A DNA stretch of 64,000 nt from Papio anubis (GCF_008728515.1 NC_044986.1:114316313-114380312), one strand, 5' to 3'. Counted from the stretch's first letter, positions 10,501 to 25,500 are shown. Translations and numbers: made by a program. Notes: generated by a model not told the origin, from the sequence alone.

Positions 10501-13500
10501 TGCTCAGGTACAAATGACTGTCACCAAGGGACACAGCGAAGAAGCCACTAATGACAGCAGGGCACACTGTCACATTGAGTACAACGGAAAGGCTGGGGAA
10601 AAAATGGTCCATCTGAGCCAGACATAAATCAGGGAAGTCACTATGAAGATTTTGCTTGTAGAAGAAAAGCTCAGGGACCTGGTTTGAGCTCAAGCGACCT
10701 GGCTGAGCCGGATGTACCTGAGTTCCAACCCCAGCTCTGGCACTTACTAATCACAAGACCTTCAACTATTTAATGCCTTGGAGTTTGTTTCATCTGGAAA
10801 ACAAAAATGAGCGCCTCCTGCAGTATTGCAAGGATTAGAGATAGCAGGTGCGAGGCTCGTATAATAACAGTCCTGGGCACTCAGTAGGCACCTAGTGAAT
10901 GCAATGCCTATTTTTAACACACTTAGGCCAACTACAGATGGTTCATGATCTCTAATGCTGGCTTTTAAATGGTCACCCCAGCCTTGGAATGGGGGCGATT
11001 AAATCAGAGGGGTCTGCTGGATCTCATAGGCCACCCAAGTGGCAAGAATCGTGTGCTACAGCCCACAGGGGACTCTCCCCACGTCATGCCCCTTTGCATG
11101 GGTGTGGTGTCTTAGTCCATTCAGCCTGCTGGAACACAGCACCATAGCCCAGTGGCTTATGAACAACAGACATTTATATCTCACAGTTCTGGAGGCTGCG
11201 AAGTCCAAGGTGAGGGTGCCAGCTCTGCAACTGCTGAGGACCTGCTTCCTGGTTCATAAACGGGGCCTTCTAGCTGTGTCCTCACATGCAGAAAAAGGGT
11301 TAAGGCAGCTCTCTGGGGCTGTTTTTCTGTTTTTTGTTGCTTTTTTTTTTGAGATGGAGGTTCGCTCTTGTTGCCTAGGCTGGAGTGCAATGGCACGATC
11401 TCGGCTCATTGCTACCTCCGCCTCCCAGGTTCAAGGGATTCTTGTGCTTCAACCTCCCAAGTAGCTGGGATTACAGGCATGCGCCACCATACCCAGCTAA
11501 TTTTTGTATTTTTAGTAGAGACGGAGCTTCGCCATGTTGGCCAGGTTGGTCTTGAACTCCTGACCTCAGGTGATCCACCCGCCTCGGCCTCCCACAGTGC
11601 TGGGATTACAGGCATGAGACACCACGCCCTGACTGGGGCTGTTTTTACAAAGTCACTGATCCCATTCACAAGGGCTCCATGCTCATGATCTCATCACCCC
11701 CAAAGGCCCCACCTTCCAACACCATCACCTTGGGGGTGAGGATTCAACACAGGAATTTGGGGAGGACACAGCATTGAGACCACAGCACACGGCATCTGTC
11801 TCCCAGGGACTACCAGCAGCAGGGTGAAGAGCTGCAGGAGGAGCACTATGGAAAGAGTCAGGCCTGAGCAGAGCCCATGGGGTTCTTGTGCACACACACA
11901 CGCACATGCATTCCCACTGGCGCCAAGGCACCGGCAGGGTCTGTCCCTGGGGCTGCCACATGGCCGGGCTCTGAGGGAAGCACACTGGAGTAAGGACACG
12001 AGGCCCTGAAACTCCCAGGCCCTCTTGCAAACTGGGTGTGGAACTGTGCTTCCTCTAAAACTGCACTCCCAACCTCTGGCCACACAAATCACTGCTAAAA
12101 CACAGCCCGTCTGGGGCAGGCTGGAGACCCAGCCTTTCTCCCAGGCTCTCTAACATCTGCACCAGTTTGAGTAGCGGGCTTTAACCATCTTTCCAGCTTA
12201 GAAAACCCACTCTGTTCTCATTAGCTGATTGGAAATCAGAGTCTGCCTGCCTCAGGAAAATGACTGTTCTGGGAGGAAGGGCTTCTCATTTCCCACGTGC
12301 TCTCCAGTGAGGCCGGCTGCTTGAGCCACTGGCTCCGGGTCTGAGCAAGGCCAGCTCTGCCTGGGAACGGAGCAGCTGCGCCAGGCAGGGTGTTTTATAG
12401 GGTGCTGGGAACATGCATTATTTAGATCATGCCCAAGGAGAGAAGCTCTTTACAAATGGGGACTATTATTCATGTCCAGGCTTGGTCTGGAATGAAGAGA
12501 CAGGCTTGATTCCATTGTTTCTGTCCGTCTCCAGCACAGTCAAGCACGTCCCTTGGCGGCCGGGAGAGGGCACTAGTGACCCACACATGTTGTCTTAGCC
12601 AGCGTGAGACAAGCCCAACTTGTCCAGGCCAGTTTGCAAAAGTACCTGCTAGCTTCCCTGTAGGTGTACGAGGGACACGCACCCACCCCCAAAATACTTG
12701 GTGGGCCTGTGCACGGATGTCCATGGATGGGTGCACATGCACGCGATCGGCAAAGACAACGGGCAGGTGGTTTGGGTCAGGTGTATTAGATTGTTATGAA
12801 TCCCAGTTTCTCCTCCTAAAGCAGGCCCACACAATTAGATCTGCAAATCCAGAAACCTAACAAAGGCCTTAAGTTCCAAAAGACTTTTTCTTCCTACAAA
12901 ATTCCCTTCATCAGTACTGTGATTTCTGCTTTTCAGTGTTGACCCCAAACCACGTTCCTCAGTCATGGCTCCGAGTGGCCCAGCATTAATAAGCCCAGCG
13001 TGCAAGGACTTGTTGACAGAACTCTGAACCGCTTTCAGGCACCTGATTAGAAAAAACTGGCGAGTCTCCACTCGAGTGATTTAGAGGCCTTCTGGGGGTC
13101 AGAACATGAGAACAGAGACCAGGAACCCGAGTAGGGCCGTCTGGAGATTTTTTGCCCCATTTTCTGAGGTCTGTCCTTGGGAGGTAAAAGCTACTTTGGT
13201 TCATCTAACTGGGCGATTATGAAATGGGGTTTCTGAAGACTGGACTTCCTTGGAACTTAAGGCCTCTTTTTTGTCATATTTTCCCCTTTCTCTTCTCAAA
13301 AACTTTAAATTTTATCAATTTAAAACTTGATAAATATAGTCTAGCATTAAGTTTCTAGGGATCAAATCTAATAAGCCTTGATTTCAAAAGTTTAAGAGAG
13401 AATCGGTTCTTATCCAGACAGTAGGGCTGACTTCAAGGTTTCAAGTGCTTTACTGTGGAACCTTCCAGCATGTCAGGTGTTGAAGAGGACAAGCAGCTGT

Positions 13501-16500
13501 CAGCACAGCTGTCTTTTATTAAACAAAGGCCTTGTGATTTGATTTGCACAGTTATAAGGTAGTTTGTGAACAAGCTCTGATAGTCAATTTGTAATACACA
13601 AAGTAGAGTCTTAAGAAATATTTACTGAATGGGCCAGGTGCGGTGGCTCACACCTGTAATTCCAGCATTTTGGGAGGCCAAGGGGGACGGATCACTTGAG
13701 GTCAGGAGTTTGAGGCCAGCCTGGCCAACATGGTGAAACACCATCTCTACTAAAAATACAAAATTAGCCGGGCATGGTGACACGTGCCTGTAATCCCAGT
13801 TACTATAGAGGCTGAGGCAGGAGAATCCCTTGAACATTGCAGTGAGCTGAGATTGTGCCACTGTACTCCAGCCTGGGTGACAGAGCAAGACTCCGTCTCA
13901 AAAAAAAAAAAAAAAATTACTGAATGAGTTTAAGGTAAGTGTCGATCTTGATAGAGTCGAAAACATCCTCTTAGTCTGAAGACACTTTAGCCAGCCGTCA
14001 CCTACTGTAGTGTGGAGCCCACTTCCAGCCCACTGTCCTAAGCGTGTGTGTTCACAGGTATCTGTCTTCTTCACAATTTCCCCACAAACACACATTTCTG
14101 CAAAAACTAACAAAGGGGCACTGCAAAAGAAAGGAATACTTCCCTAAACTTCTTGGTCCTACTACTGGATTTCCCTTGGATCTTATTTCTCTTGCGTCGA
14201 AGGCATGTGAGCAACTGCTAATTTTCATAGTTGATGCTAAAGTAGATCATATACATTAGAAAGCAATAGCTTCTTTACTTGGTGTGGTCTAAGACTCTGC
14301 CCCCCTTTTTACAGATTTCCAATTAAGAACAAGGAGGCACTTTTTCTGCAACAAGAACACTGTTGGTTTACACTTAAGGAAGGTTTAGGAAATATTATTT
14401 TATGATGTTATAGGAAGGAAGAAAGTTTTGTGATGGAAACAGACTTCACTGTAGTTAACAAAACCACTTTGCAACACGGCTCCTTCTTGGGCAGATTCAA
14501 CATACCACGCACAGGAGATTCATGTTCTTGAAATGCAACCGTTGTAAACCCAAGACACTCCAAAAATCACCTACTGTAAATCCGTTCTGGAACAAGACGA
14601 CTGTTGATGAAGAGTGAGCCAACAACACTACTATCCTAGGCTCTTGATACTGGCATTATGTCAGCACGCTATTCTATCTCACGGGCAACCATTCAGTGCA
14701 ACAAAACTGAGTCAATTGCATTTCAAATAAGATTATAAAATATGTGCCATTAGGAAGATAAACAAAACCAATCGGCAAACCTCCCCAGTGGTACTGAGGG
14801 TACACATGATGGAAATGCAGTGATTTCACAAATTGACACCCTGCGTCAGAAGCTACAGAGGACCAGGCAGGCGGTCGGCTCTTCCCTCCCTGCCATTAGA
14901 GGGAAAGTCATGGCCCATCTAGCCAGAGGCGCTCTGGGCAGAACGTCCTGATATGAAAGGCACTTTTAACAAGCGGTTCTTGAATCAACGCATGCATTGG
15001 AGGAGGAACTCCAGAGAAGGCTGGGAGGCAGAGGTGGGTGGGGGAAGTTAAATTACCTTTCTAGGCACTGCTCTTGCCAAGGCAACCCCAGGGGTAGAAC
15101 AGAAGAGCCCGATGTTCACCCCAGGAGTGGCAAAAGAGGACTTGTCGCTGGCCACGGCAATGTCACAGCTGGCAACCAGTTGACAGCCGGCGGCTGTGGC
15201 CAGGCCATTGACCATGGCAATGACGGGGACAGGATGGTTCCGGATGAGCATCATGACCTGCAGGACAAACACACCCACTTCACTTCCACCCAGAGGGAGG
15301 CACGACATTAATGTCTATCTTTTTTTTTTTTTTTTTAGACAGAGTCTCGCTCTGTTGCCCAGGAAGGAGTGCACTGGTGAGATCTTGGCTCACTGCAACC
15401 TCCTCCTCCTGGGTTCAAGCGATCCTCCTGCCTCAGTCTCCTGAGTATCTGGGACTACAGGCATGGGCCACCACACCCAGCTAAATTTTTTTGGTACTTT
15501 TAGTAAAGATGGGGTTTTACTATGTTGGCCAGGCTGGTCTGGAATTCCTGACCTCAAGTGATCCACCCACCTTGGCCTCCCAAAGTGCTCAGATTACAGG
15601 CGTGAGCCACCACGCCTAGCCAATGCCTATCCTTTTATATGACTTTCCTGTTTCCAGAGCACTTTTCATATGTGTGAGTTTATCAGATTCTATGGAAAAA
15701 GGGTCAAAAAAGGCACAGAGAGCACTAACTCCTATTAAATATCTACTCTGAACCAGGCAGTGTCATTTGGTCTTTCTGAGAGCCTCATGGAGACAGAGCC
15801 CTGTTGTACAACAAGGACACTAAGCTTGGTGGGGGCTGCTGCAGGGGGTGGCCCCAAGCTTAGCTCTTGAGAAGTGACAGACTCCCACCTGCCTTCCTGG
15901 CAAACGCGCTGAAGAATAGTGTGGATTTTTATCTCTGGGGAACAAATCAAACCCTTCAGAGACAGTTCTGTTTTCACCGTGCCTGTGTGAGGCTCTTGTG
16001 TTAAAAGTCTGAAGCTGGTATTTGGTGCTTCCTTGAAAAATTAAGGTGGAAAGGACCCTTGAAGGCAGTTTTCTTAATAATTACTTCTCAAATTACCACC
16101 ATGAAGACTCTCTCAATTCTATTAAAATGGGGGCGGGGGGACTCTGCTGTCATCAAAGTAAACAAAATTCCTAAAATAGAGCCATTGGCACAGAGAGGAG
16201 AGACAGAAATGTGCTAATACAACCCCTCCAACCAATACATTTCCAGAACTTTAACTTATTTTTGCAGCTTATGTTTTCATGCCACAGAGTGTGTTGCTAT
16301 GGTAACTACAATTTCTAAAGTGCTGCTCTTTGAACCTTGGCAGGGAGAGAGGATGGGAATGAAATTTGGGTTACTTTCCCCAAGGCAGGTATTCAAAGAC
16401 AAACGACCTTCATTGATTTGAAGATTCTGTCTAAGAAGCTTATCTTTTATATCCATAAACATTTGATATTCATTAGCTTTCTTATAAAATAACCAATTAT

Positions 16501-19500
16501 ATATTTAAGGCTATGGTATCCTATCCTATAGTAGTGCTTTTTGACTTTTTTGAGGGGAAGTCTCCTTTACAGAACCTGATAAACACTAATAACATTCCCT
16601 AGGATAAATGAGGAAATGCACCCTCCTCAGAAGAACACAGGTGGGTGGATCACCTGAGGTCAGGAGTTTGAGACCAGCCTGGCCAACATCCTGAAACCCT
16701 GTCTCTACTAAAAAAAAAATACAAAAATTAGCTGGGCGTGGTGGTGTGTGCCGGTAATCCCAGTCTACTTGGGAGGCTGAGGCAGGAGAATTGCTTGAAC
16801 TTGGGAAGTGGAGGTTGCAGTGAGCTGAGATCGTGCCATTGCACTCTAGCCTGGGTGACACAGCGAGACTCTGTCTCAAAAAAAAAAAAAAAAAAAAGAA
16901 GAAGAAGAAGAAGAAGAAGAATGTACAGATAAGTAAACACCTGTACACAACACTGTTCGTGGATTTAGGGGGTTCATGCACTGTAGGGCGAGGCTGGGGA
17001 TGGGCCAGCGAGTGCTCATTACCAGTGAACTGGAATGAATAACAAGGGGAAGAACTCCCAAGAACTTCTAAAGTCTTGCTGCAAAGAAAGAAAAGATTTT
17101 GTTTTTGTTCTGAGCGTTGCTGCACCACCCAAGGAACTGAAGTTACTGATGAAAAGCCAATTGACTGGGATTAGAGTTGAACAGTCTACCTGTCCTGTCC
17201 ACCATCTGTGAATGGCTAGGATTTCATAAAACTTGGCAGAAAAATAGGTAATACAGTATATATTCAGCATAAAAAACACATATAATTATTAATATTATTT
17301 TTTTGAAACAGAGACTTGCTCTGTCACCCAAGCTGGAGTATGGTGGCGCGATCCTGGCTCACTGCAACCTCCGCCTTCTGGGTTCAAGTGACTCTCCTGC
17401 CTCAGCCTCCCAAGTACCTGGGGTTATAAGTGTGCACCACCATAACCAGCTAACTTTTTTGTATTTTTAGTAGAGACAGAATTTCACCATGTTGGCCAGG
17501 TTGGTCTCAAACTCCTGACCTCAAGTGATCCACCCGCCTCGGCCTCCCAAAGTGCTGGGATTACAGATGTGAGTCACCGCGTCCGGCCTAAAAATGCATA
17601 TTCACCTTTGATCTAGGAATTCTACTTCTAAGAAATAACATGAAATAGGTAAAAAGCTCTATGCCAAAGATGCTCACTAAATCATTATATTATAATAGTA
17701 AAAAAAAACTATAAATAATATAAATATACAAAATAAATAAATGGCAATGGAAACTAAACTACATCCATTGACTAGGATGCTGTATTCTCACTGAAATGAA
17801 AATTTCCAAGAGAAACACCAGCGTAGCGGTCTGGAGCTTATGCCGTGGTCTGAAACCAGGCTGCCAGGGTTTGACGCTCAGTCTGTCACTTACTCACTGT
17901 GTAATCCTGGACAAGTCATTTAACCCCTCAGTTTTCACATCTGTAAAATGGGCATGGTAATAGCACCATCCTTATAGAACATGACAGTTACATAAATTAA
18001 CATATCTAAAGTACTTAAAATATTACCTGGCATATAGTAAGCATTCAATGCTATAATCATATTATATAATTTTATACTATAATCTCACCTATATATGATT
18101 AGGAAAACAGGTTCACATGAAAAAATGATCTAAAAGGAAATATAGCAAAATATTAATCACAGTTCTCTCTGGGAGGTATGAATATGGTATAACATAGGTA
18201 ATCTTTTATTTTTCCAGACTTTCAAAACTGTTTATAAGTACTTATTACTTTCATGATTAAGACTGTGTTAGGCCAGGCACTGTGGCTCGTGCCTATAATC
18301 CTAGCACTTTGGGAGGCCAAGGTGGGTGGATCATTTTGAGGTCTGGAGTTTGAGACCAGCCTGGTCAACATGGTACAACCCCGTTTCTACTAAAAAAAAA
18401 TAAAACCAAAAAAAGTTAGCCAGGCATGGTGGCGCATGCCTGTAGTCCCAGCTACATGGGAGGCTGAGGCAGGAGAATTGCTTGAACCCGGGAGGGAGAG
18501 GTTGCAGTGAGCCGAGATCGGGCCACTGCACTACAGCCTGGGCGACAGAGCGAGACTCTGTCTCAAGAAAAAAAAAAAGACTATTTAAAATATAAAGTTA
18601 GAGAGAAGTTCAGAAAAGACAAAGGGAATTTAAATAATCAACAGGCTAGAATAATCAAACACTTGATAGTCAAGAACTGATTATACCTATTTGACCTTCC
18701 TGAATTAGGTACTGTTTTGGGTCTGCTGACCCCAAAATGTGACATAAATAGAACTCTGCCCTAATCTCCTTTAACGGCATCGCTAAGGGTTTCGCGTTAT
18801 TTCCCAAAGCAAGAAACCTTGTCCCATTGTCATGTGATTGACAGGGTATGAGAGCAAAGAGCAGACTCTTCTCCTGAACTAGAGTTCCGTCTCCAAACTT
18901 CAATAGGATATAAGCAGAGAGACAAAGAAGAAGTCTCTAATATGAGCGCCATGGAAGGTCATTTTCACTCTTCCAGAGTCAAGTTCTTCTCATTCTCATT
19001 CTACTCATTCTTAATTTGCCTTACTCCTGGTCTATATATAATTAACTATCATGCAGTACTTGTGGTCTGTAACAAATTGGTATAGTTTTTAGATGCTTAG
19101 CTAATTCAGATACCTCTATCCTCCTTTCTAAAATCAAATTTTCTCATGCATGAACTGAACAATGAAATATGTAGCTCATTCTGTTCCAATCTACCTGTTG
19201 ATTTCACTTGGAAATTGAAATCTTGCACAAGTCCATGGCACTCATATTTAGCCAACACAATGTGATTTTCTTAGAAATGGTTTAAAGAAATCAGTACACT
19301 TTCAGTCCTATTTTACTACTTTGGGGTAGGCCCTGTTTATGCACTGAGTCTTTTTCAGGAAGTCAGAGGCCTCCAAGGGTTAGGGGCTTCCAAGAAATCT
19401 GGGCTTTATCCTCTGAAGAAGGCCTGCTCCCCTGTGGCCCATGGCTACGCTGTTTAGATCCCAGTTCATGAAGTTGCCAGAGCAGAGTGATAAAAGCAGA

Positions 19501-22500
19501 CCCTTAGGGAGGATAACAGGGCTTTACTGGTTCTCTTTGATGCTTTTCAACTTCAGCCAAACATACTGGGTACTGGTAGAAAAAAACTTTTACAGCACCA
19601 AGCCTTGGCAAACCTAAGAGTGGAATGTTACATAAACATCATTAACGTAGGAAACAAAAGATCCAGGTCTCGGCTCTAACTTGCTCCCACTTCCCCATGA
19701 AGCTTCAAGTAAATTGCTTTTCCTGTTTGTCCTTCCATGGAGTGAGAAAAATAGAACCTGATCTCGTTATGGGTTTCTGGAAGGGCAAGGAAAACAAATG
19801 GGGATGTCTTAATCATCTTCCCATTCACATCGCTGTTGCTCACTTGTGTCTTATATCATTAAACATCTGTGAAATCATTAATGACCAAACACATGAATGA
19901 ATAAGTTGATGAATGAATAAAAAATTAGGTTAAACTATCTTAGAGGCAGGTTATGAAGCTGTTTTATATGTGTTGTTTCCCAAATAGATTTTCAGTTTCC
20001 GTTCGGCAGAAAGCAATTTTTTCTTATGTTTCCCTCAATGCCTTGCAGGTATTATAATAGGTGCTCAATAAACGGTCATTAGATGAACAATGTATTACTT
20101 AAAGCTGGATTCTCTATTCAATTTTTCATTACCCAAGGGGTTGATTTCATGCATTTATAAATCATCCAAAACTTTTTGTACCTCTTCTTCCTCTGTGGCT
20201 GTTGGTATTTTTCCTCCTTAATATGGTGAAAGAGGCAGAAAAGAAGCAACAACGAAGAGGTTAATTTTCCTACTTGGAGGTGGTGATTATAAAGGCTGGT
20301 TGAAAGAAGCATTTGAAAACAATTTAAAAAACCATTATTGTTATTCCACTTATTAATGTTCTTTCCCATTTAACAGAGTTGTTTTAGTTTAAATTTTTTT
20401 AAAATTATTATAATCTTAGATTCTTCCTCTCTAAAGACACACATTTTCACCTTTTTCCTCTTACTCCAAACTTCTACATGAAGACATACTCCCACAATGC
20501 TAGACATGGCAACCATGAGTACCATCCTATATTCCACTTTCTTTGGTACACAACAAAATCAATAGCAAATTATGGTCGCTTCTTAAAAGTCTAAACTAGG
20601 CCGTGCACGGTGGCTCATGTCTGTAATCCCAGCACTTTGGAAGGTCGAGGTGGGAGGATCACCTGAGGTCAGGAGTTTGAGACCAGCCTGGCCAACATGG
20701 TGAAACCTCATCTCTACTAAAAATACAAAAATTAGCCAGGTGTGGTGGTGCGTGCCTGCTAGTCCCAGCTACTCAAGAAGCTGAGGCAGAAGAATCGCTT
20801 GAACCCGGGAGGCAGAGGTTGCAGTGAGCCAAGATTGCACCACTGCACTCCAGCTTGGGTGACAGAGAGAAACTCTGTCTGGGGCAAAAAAAAAAAAAAA
20901 GTCTAAACCAAATAATTGCTTGGATAAAGGATCTGATGACCAAACAGTTTCCAGTTGCTCTGGGTGGTTGGGTCTTACGGATAAAATCTCATCTGTAAGC
21001 TAGAAGGCGAACTCAACATTTAATATAATGATCATTTGCAGGTTTGCACTGTCGACTGTCGTCCCGGCTTACCTTGGAACAGGTCTGAAATACTTCGGCA
21101 TGGTAATCACGGCCTTGCTCCTCTGTCAGCTCCTTTAAATCATGCCCAGAAGAAAACACAGGCCCCTCAGCTGCAAATGTTTCCAGTTGAGAAAAGAAAA
21201 CAAAAAGATGTAAACATCCAGAGTTGGACACTTAGTTCCCTTCCTTGTCTACTGAATAACTTTAGCAAACATTCACTTAGAGCAAGTTAATGGCCTAATT
21301 TTGAGAATAATAATTCCAGTTTGATTGAAAAGTTCCAGCCAGAATTTTGTGATGAAAAATGCAAGGTGAGGCATTTTTTAGGTGCCTCTGTGTCCTAAAA
21401 GTCCTTGATGGAAAATGATAGAAATACACAATTACATAAGGAGAAGGTTCAATTACCAAGGCAAAGGTATTTTATACAGAGCCTTTATCTGGGGACTCGC
21501 TCTGGCCTGAGTATACTGAGTCACACAAGCTCATCAAAATCCCCCATGCCGAAGGCAGTGTCCATGTCATTTCGTCTACAAGTGGTGGCCAACCGTCATG
21601 GCTGAACTGGGAGGTGAGGGTAGGGAGAGACCTCGGAAGCCTTCTGGTCTTCATTTTACAGATGAGGGATCATAGGATGTGGCTGCTATCACTGCTGTCA
21701 TCAACAAGCAAATGTCATCCTACTGATGAGCTGATAACATTTTCTCATACTTCCTTTTGTTGCTGTTGTTGTTGCTGGAGACAGAGTCTTGCTCTGTTGC
21801 CCAGGCTGGAGTGCAGAGGCACGATCTTGGCTCACTGCGACCTCTGCCTCCGGGGTTCAAGCAATTCTTGTGCCTTAGCCTCCTGAGTAGCTGGGATTAC
21901 ACGCGCCTGCCACCACGCCTGGCTAATTTTTGTAGTTTTAGTAGAGATGGAGTTTTGGCCACGTTGGCCAGGCTGGTCTCGAACTCTTGGTCTCAAGTGA
22001 TCTGCACGCCTTGGCCTCCCAAAGTGCTGGGATTACAGGCATGAGCCACCATGCCTGGCTGTTGTAGTTACCTTGATTGATAGGCAATATTATTGTCTTT
22101 TTGTAAGTGAGGTAATTGCGTAGTTAAGAAGCTATAGTGAGACCCTGTCTCTGCAAAATAAAACCTTAAAAATTAGCAAGGCACAGTGGTGGCAGTGTTG
22201 TTTGAGGCTAGGAGTTCGAGACCAGCCTGGGCAACATAGCAAGTCGCTAGCTCCACAAAAAAATAAAAAATTAGCTGAGTGTAGTGGCACATACCTATAG
22301 TCCCAGCTACTCAGGGGACTGAGGCTGGAGATCACTTAAGCCCAGAAGTTTGAGGCTGCAGTGAGCTATAATCATGCCACTGCACTCCAGCTGGGCAACA
22401 GAGCAAGACTGTGTCAAAAAAAAAAAAAAAAAAAAGAAGTTAACTGCCTTTGCTGTATCCAGGTGACATCCCACATGGCTGCTGGATTGTACTAGTTCTA

Positions 22501-25500
22501 ATTTCTTTTCTCTTCACCATATAAAACAGTTGAACACTTCTGATTAACCATGGATAAGATGGTAACATTCTGAGTTTCTGCCTCCGGAAATCCTGATGCT
22601 TGACTTGCCAAACAAACATAGCATCACAAAGTATCATCGTCATATTTTTTTGTGTACACTTTAAAATGCTAATATTACTAATATTTATACCAGTCCCATC
22701 ATCACAAGAAAAAATAATTCTGTAAAAATTCTTTTTGGGGCAAGCAAACAAATGAGCAGAATATGGCATCCTTTCCAGCACCATTAAAGGCACTGCAGAT
22801 ATCAGTTCGCAAGCTTGGTAAGAAAAGAAAAGTCAAACCAATCAAATGCCCCAAAGGATTAGTGGTTAAACCCATTTTATAAGGTCCATGAAGAAATCAA
22901 TTCTCTGACTTTGAGGGGAATACCAGTATAGCCAAGAACAGAAATGTTTTAGTATCTAACAAAAAGGAAAAGACAGATTTTCACTGAACAGTCACCTCTG
23001 CTATACATTCTGCAGTTAATAGTGTTAGGACCAAATCACCAACTACACAGGTGTTTTCTATAATTAATGTTCTTGTAAAGGAGCTTCAAAACAATTCTCC
23101 AGTTAAATGAAGGGATGCCCCAGTTAACTAAAGACTCTCAAGAAAGCTCTTCTGGGCACTGCAGAATCCTAAGGACAGATATCAGATACATACCCGAGAT
23201 GATAATGACTTTCAGATCGTTGCTGTCAGCGTCATGAAGAATGTCACTCTGCAGAGATTTCAGCATTGCAAGTGACAACGCGTTCCTCTTCTTGGGATTG
23301 CTCAAGACGATGTTCCTGTGAAGCACATTTTACAATCACAGGGTCACGCACCAGTCAAAACAAGTGAGGACCCCTGCGATTCCTGTCTAATTTAGGAGCT
23401 ATTTTTAAAAGACAAGAAAAGAGAACTGCTGGGGCTTAGTGCCAATTTAGAGGGTCTGTCGACTCTCTGGAGTTATAGCCAAGTCAAAACAAGAAAAAGG
23501 CGACCTGAAATGCAGGCTGGGTTTCCTCCCTCTTCCCTTGATTTGTTTCTCTTTTTCTCCATGTTTGCTGTCAGAAACATGACTGCCACCTCCACAGAGA
23601 GGGCAATGCACAGCAGTTCCAAAATCGACACTACCCAGAGAGGCTGCAAGCTTAGCATGACAGCAGCAGGCGCCGGAGAAATCTGACAAACAGTGGCTAC
23701 CTTCCACTGCTTTCTTTCCATTGTTTCTTAGAAAAAAGTTAGAAAAGAAACCCAGAATGAAAATAACGCCCCAGATCTCGGCTCACTGCAACCTCCACCT
23801 CCCGGGTTGAAGCGAGTCTACTGCTTCGGCGTCCCGAATAGCTGGGACTACAGGCGCCCACCACCATGCCCGGCTGCTTTTGTATCTTTAGTAGAGATGA
23901 GGTTTCACCATGTTGGCTAGGCTGGTCTTGAACTCCTGATCTCAGGTGATCCGCTTGCCTCAGCCTCCCAAAGTGTTGGGATTATAGGCAGGAGCCACCG
24001 TGTCTGACCCAATTTTTTATATTTAATTTTTGTGAGTACATATAGTAGGTGTATATATATTTATGGGGTACCTGGGATGTTTTGGCACAGGCAAGCAATG
24101 CGCAATGATCACATCATGGAAAATGGGGTATCCATCCCCTCAAGTATTTATCCTTTGTGGATAACAAAGGATAAATCAACAATCCAATGATATTCTTTTA
24201 GTTAGTTTCAAATCGACAATTAAATTATTATTGACTATAGTCACCCTGTTGTGCTATAGAATTCTCAGCCTTATTCATTCATTCTATTTTTCTGTACCCA
24301 GTCCATCTTTTTTTTTTTTTTTGAGATGGAGTTTTACTCTTGTTGCCCAGGCTGGAATACAATGGCATGATCTCAGCTCACTGCAACCTCTGCCTCCCGG
24401 GTTCAAGTGATTCTTTTGCCTCAGGCTCTCAAGCAGCTGGGATTGCAGGTGTGTGCCACCACACCCAGCTAATTTTTATATTTTTAGTAGAGCTGAGGTT
24501 TCACCATGTTGGCCAGGCTGGTCTCGAACTCTTGACCTCAGGTGATCCACCCGCCTTGGCCTCCCAAAGTGCTGGGATTACAGACGTGAGCTACTGTGCC
24601 TAGGCCCATCTTTTCTTATAGTGGCATCCTGTAAGTCTACAAAACAATTCGTGCTGTCTGCGAATGGGATAATACGTGAAGAATAAAAGTACAAGTCGCA
24701 CAGCAAGAGGGCTCTTCTGGACATATCCCGTCACAAAAAGCTGGGGTCCAAAGGGCCTGCTCGCTCTTTTGAGGCATCCCATGTGCTGAATAAAATAATC
24801 TGTATTGTCATCTTGCTGCCTGTACACAGAAATGTCTTATTTTTGGCTGCTATAAGAAATGGGCAAAGAGCCAAACACCAGATTGTTATTATGTATTTTA
24901 TGTGTTTCCTATCAGTTTTCACCTACATGTTTCCTGCCTTCCTCAATCTTTTTTGAATCTGATATTCCTTCCGCGGTACAGCCAGCTTGGATCTTCCGTA
25001 AATAGTATTCTGTGTCGTGTTTTTCTGGAAAACAACTTTGATGACTGAATTTATTTCGATAAGAATAACCACTTTCTTTGGAACACCGTTTCAAGGTTGC
25101 TGCAGTCTTCAGGAGGCTGCGCTATTCATCTTGTTGTTTCTTATAAACATTGTTCTTTCCTGAGTACAAAAATTACTTGTGCTGATTTGCTGATAGACTT
25201 CACAACTTACATTTGGTGCGGGTGGTGGGAGAACGGCTTATAAACCTCTCCATCAAATAATGAGGGTGCTTCTTGTAGCAAATATAAAAAGCTGCCATCC
25301 CATCGGTGACTTATGCTTAAACTAAATGCTAAGGTCTCAGACAAAATCGTATAAAAAGATTCCAGCCCCCAAGGCCATTGTGCACTGCGGAATCTGTTCA
25401 TGTGTCCCATTAGCTGTTTGGCTCCGACATTGTGAGTGTTCTAAACCGCAGAGTCCACTCTCCAACCCAGAGGAACCAGGCTCAACTCCTCCCGCTCCAC

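Larger units (their letters stand above)
7502..15056 (-). other. ECHDC3: ECHDC3 intron 4
   Basis: 7.6-kb GT-AG intron. It holds an L2 with an inserted Alu monomer, MER5A, MIR, an MLT1 LTR with an inserted Alu, and a further Alu. 7502-8300, 9516-10690, 11791-13620 and 13927-15056 look unique and show no further exon. Long frames there (for example 136 codons at 7575-7985 minus) have no domain that I recognise. Confidence 0.9.
15258..21072 (-). other. ECHDC3: ECHDC3 intron 3
   Basis: 5.8-kb GT-AG intron with five Alus and a MIR. 15622-16630 and 18583-20584 show no recognised repeat or exon apart from a short MIR/L2-like tail near 20035-20095 (ggtgctcaataaacggtc). Confidence 0.9.
21171..23193 (-). 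other. ECHDC3: ECHDC3 intron 2
   Basis: 2.0-kb GT-AG intron with two Alus. The remaining sequence (21171-21760 and 22436-23193) shows nothing recognisable. Confidence 0.9.

Noticed and set aside
16586..17128. 180-codon minus-strand frame with a poly-Phe stretch
   Set aside because: It is an Alu and its GAA/poly(A) tail read backwards; poly-Phe comes from poly(T).
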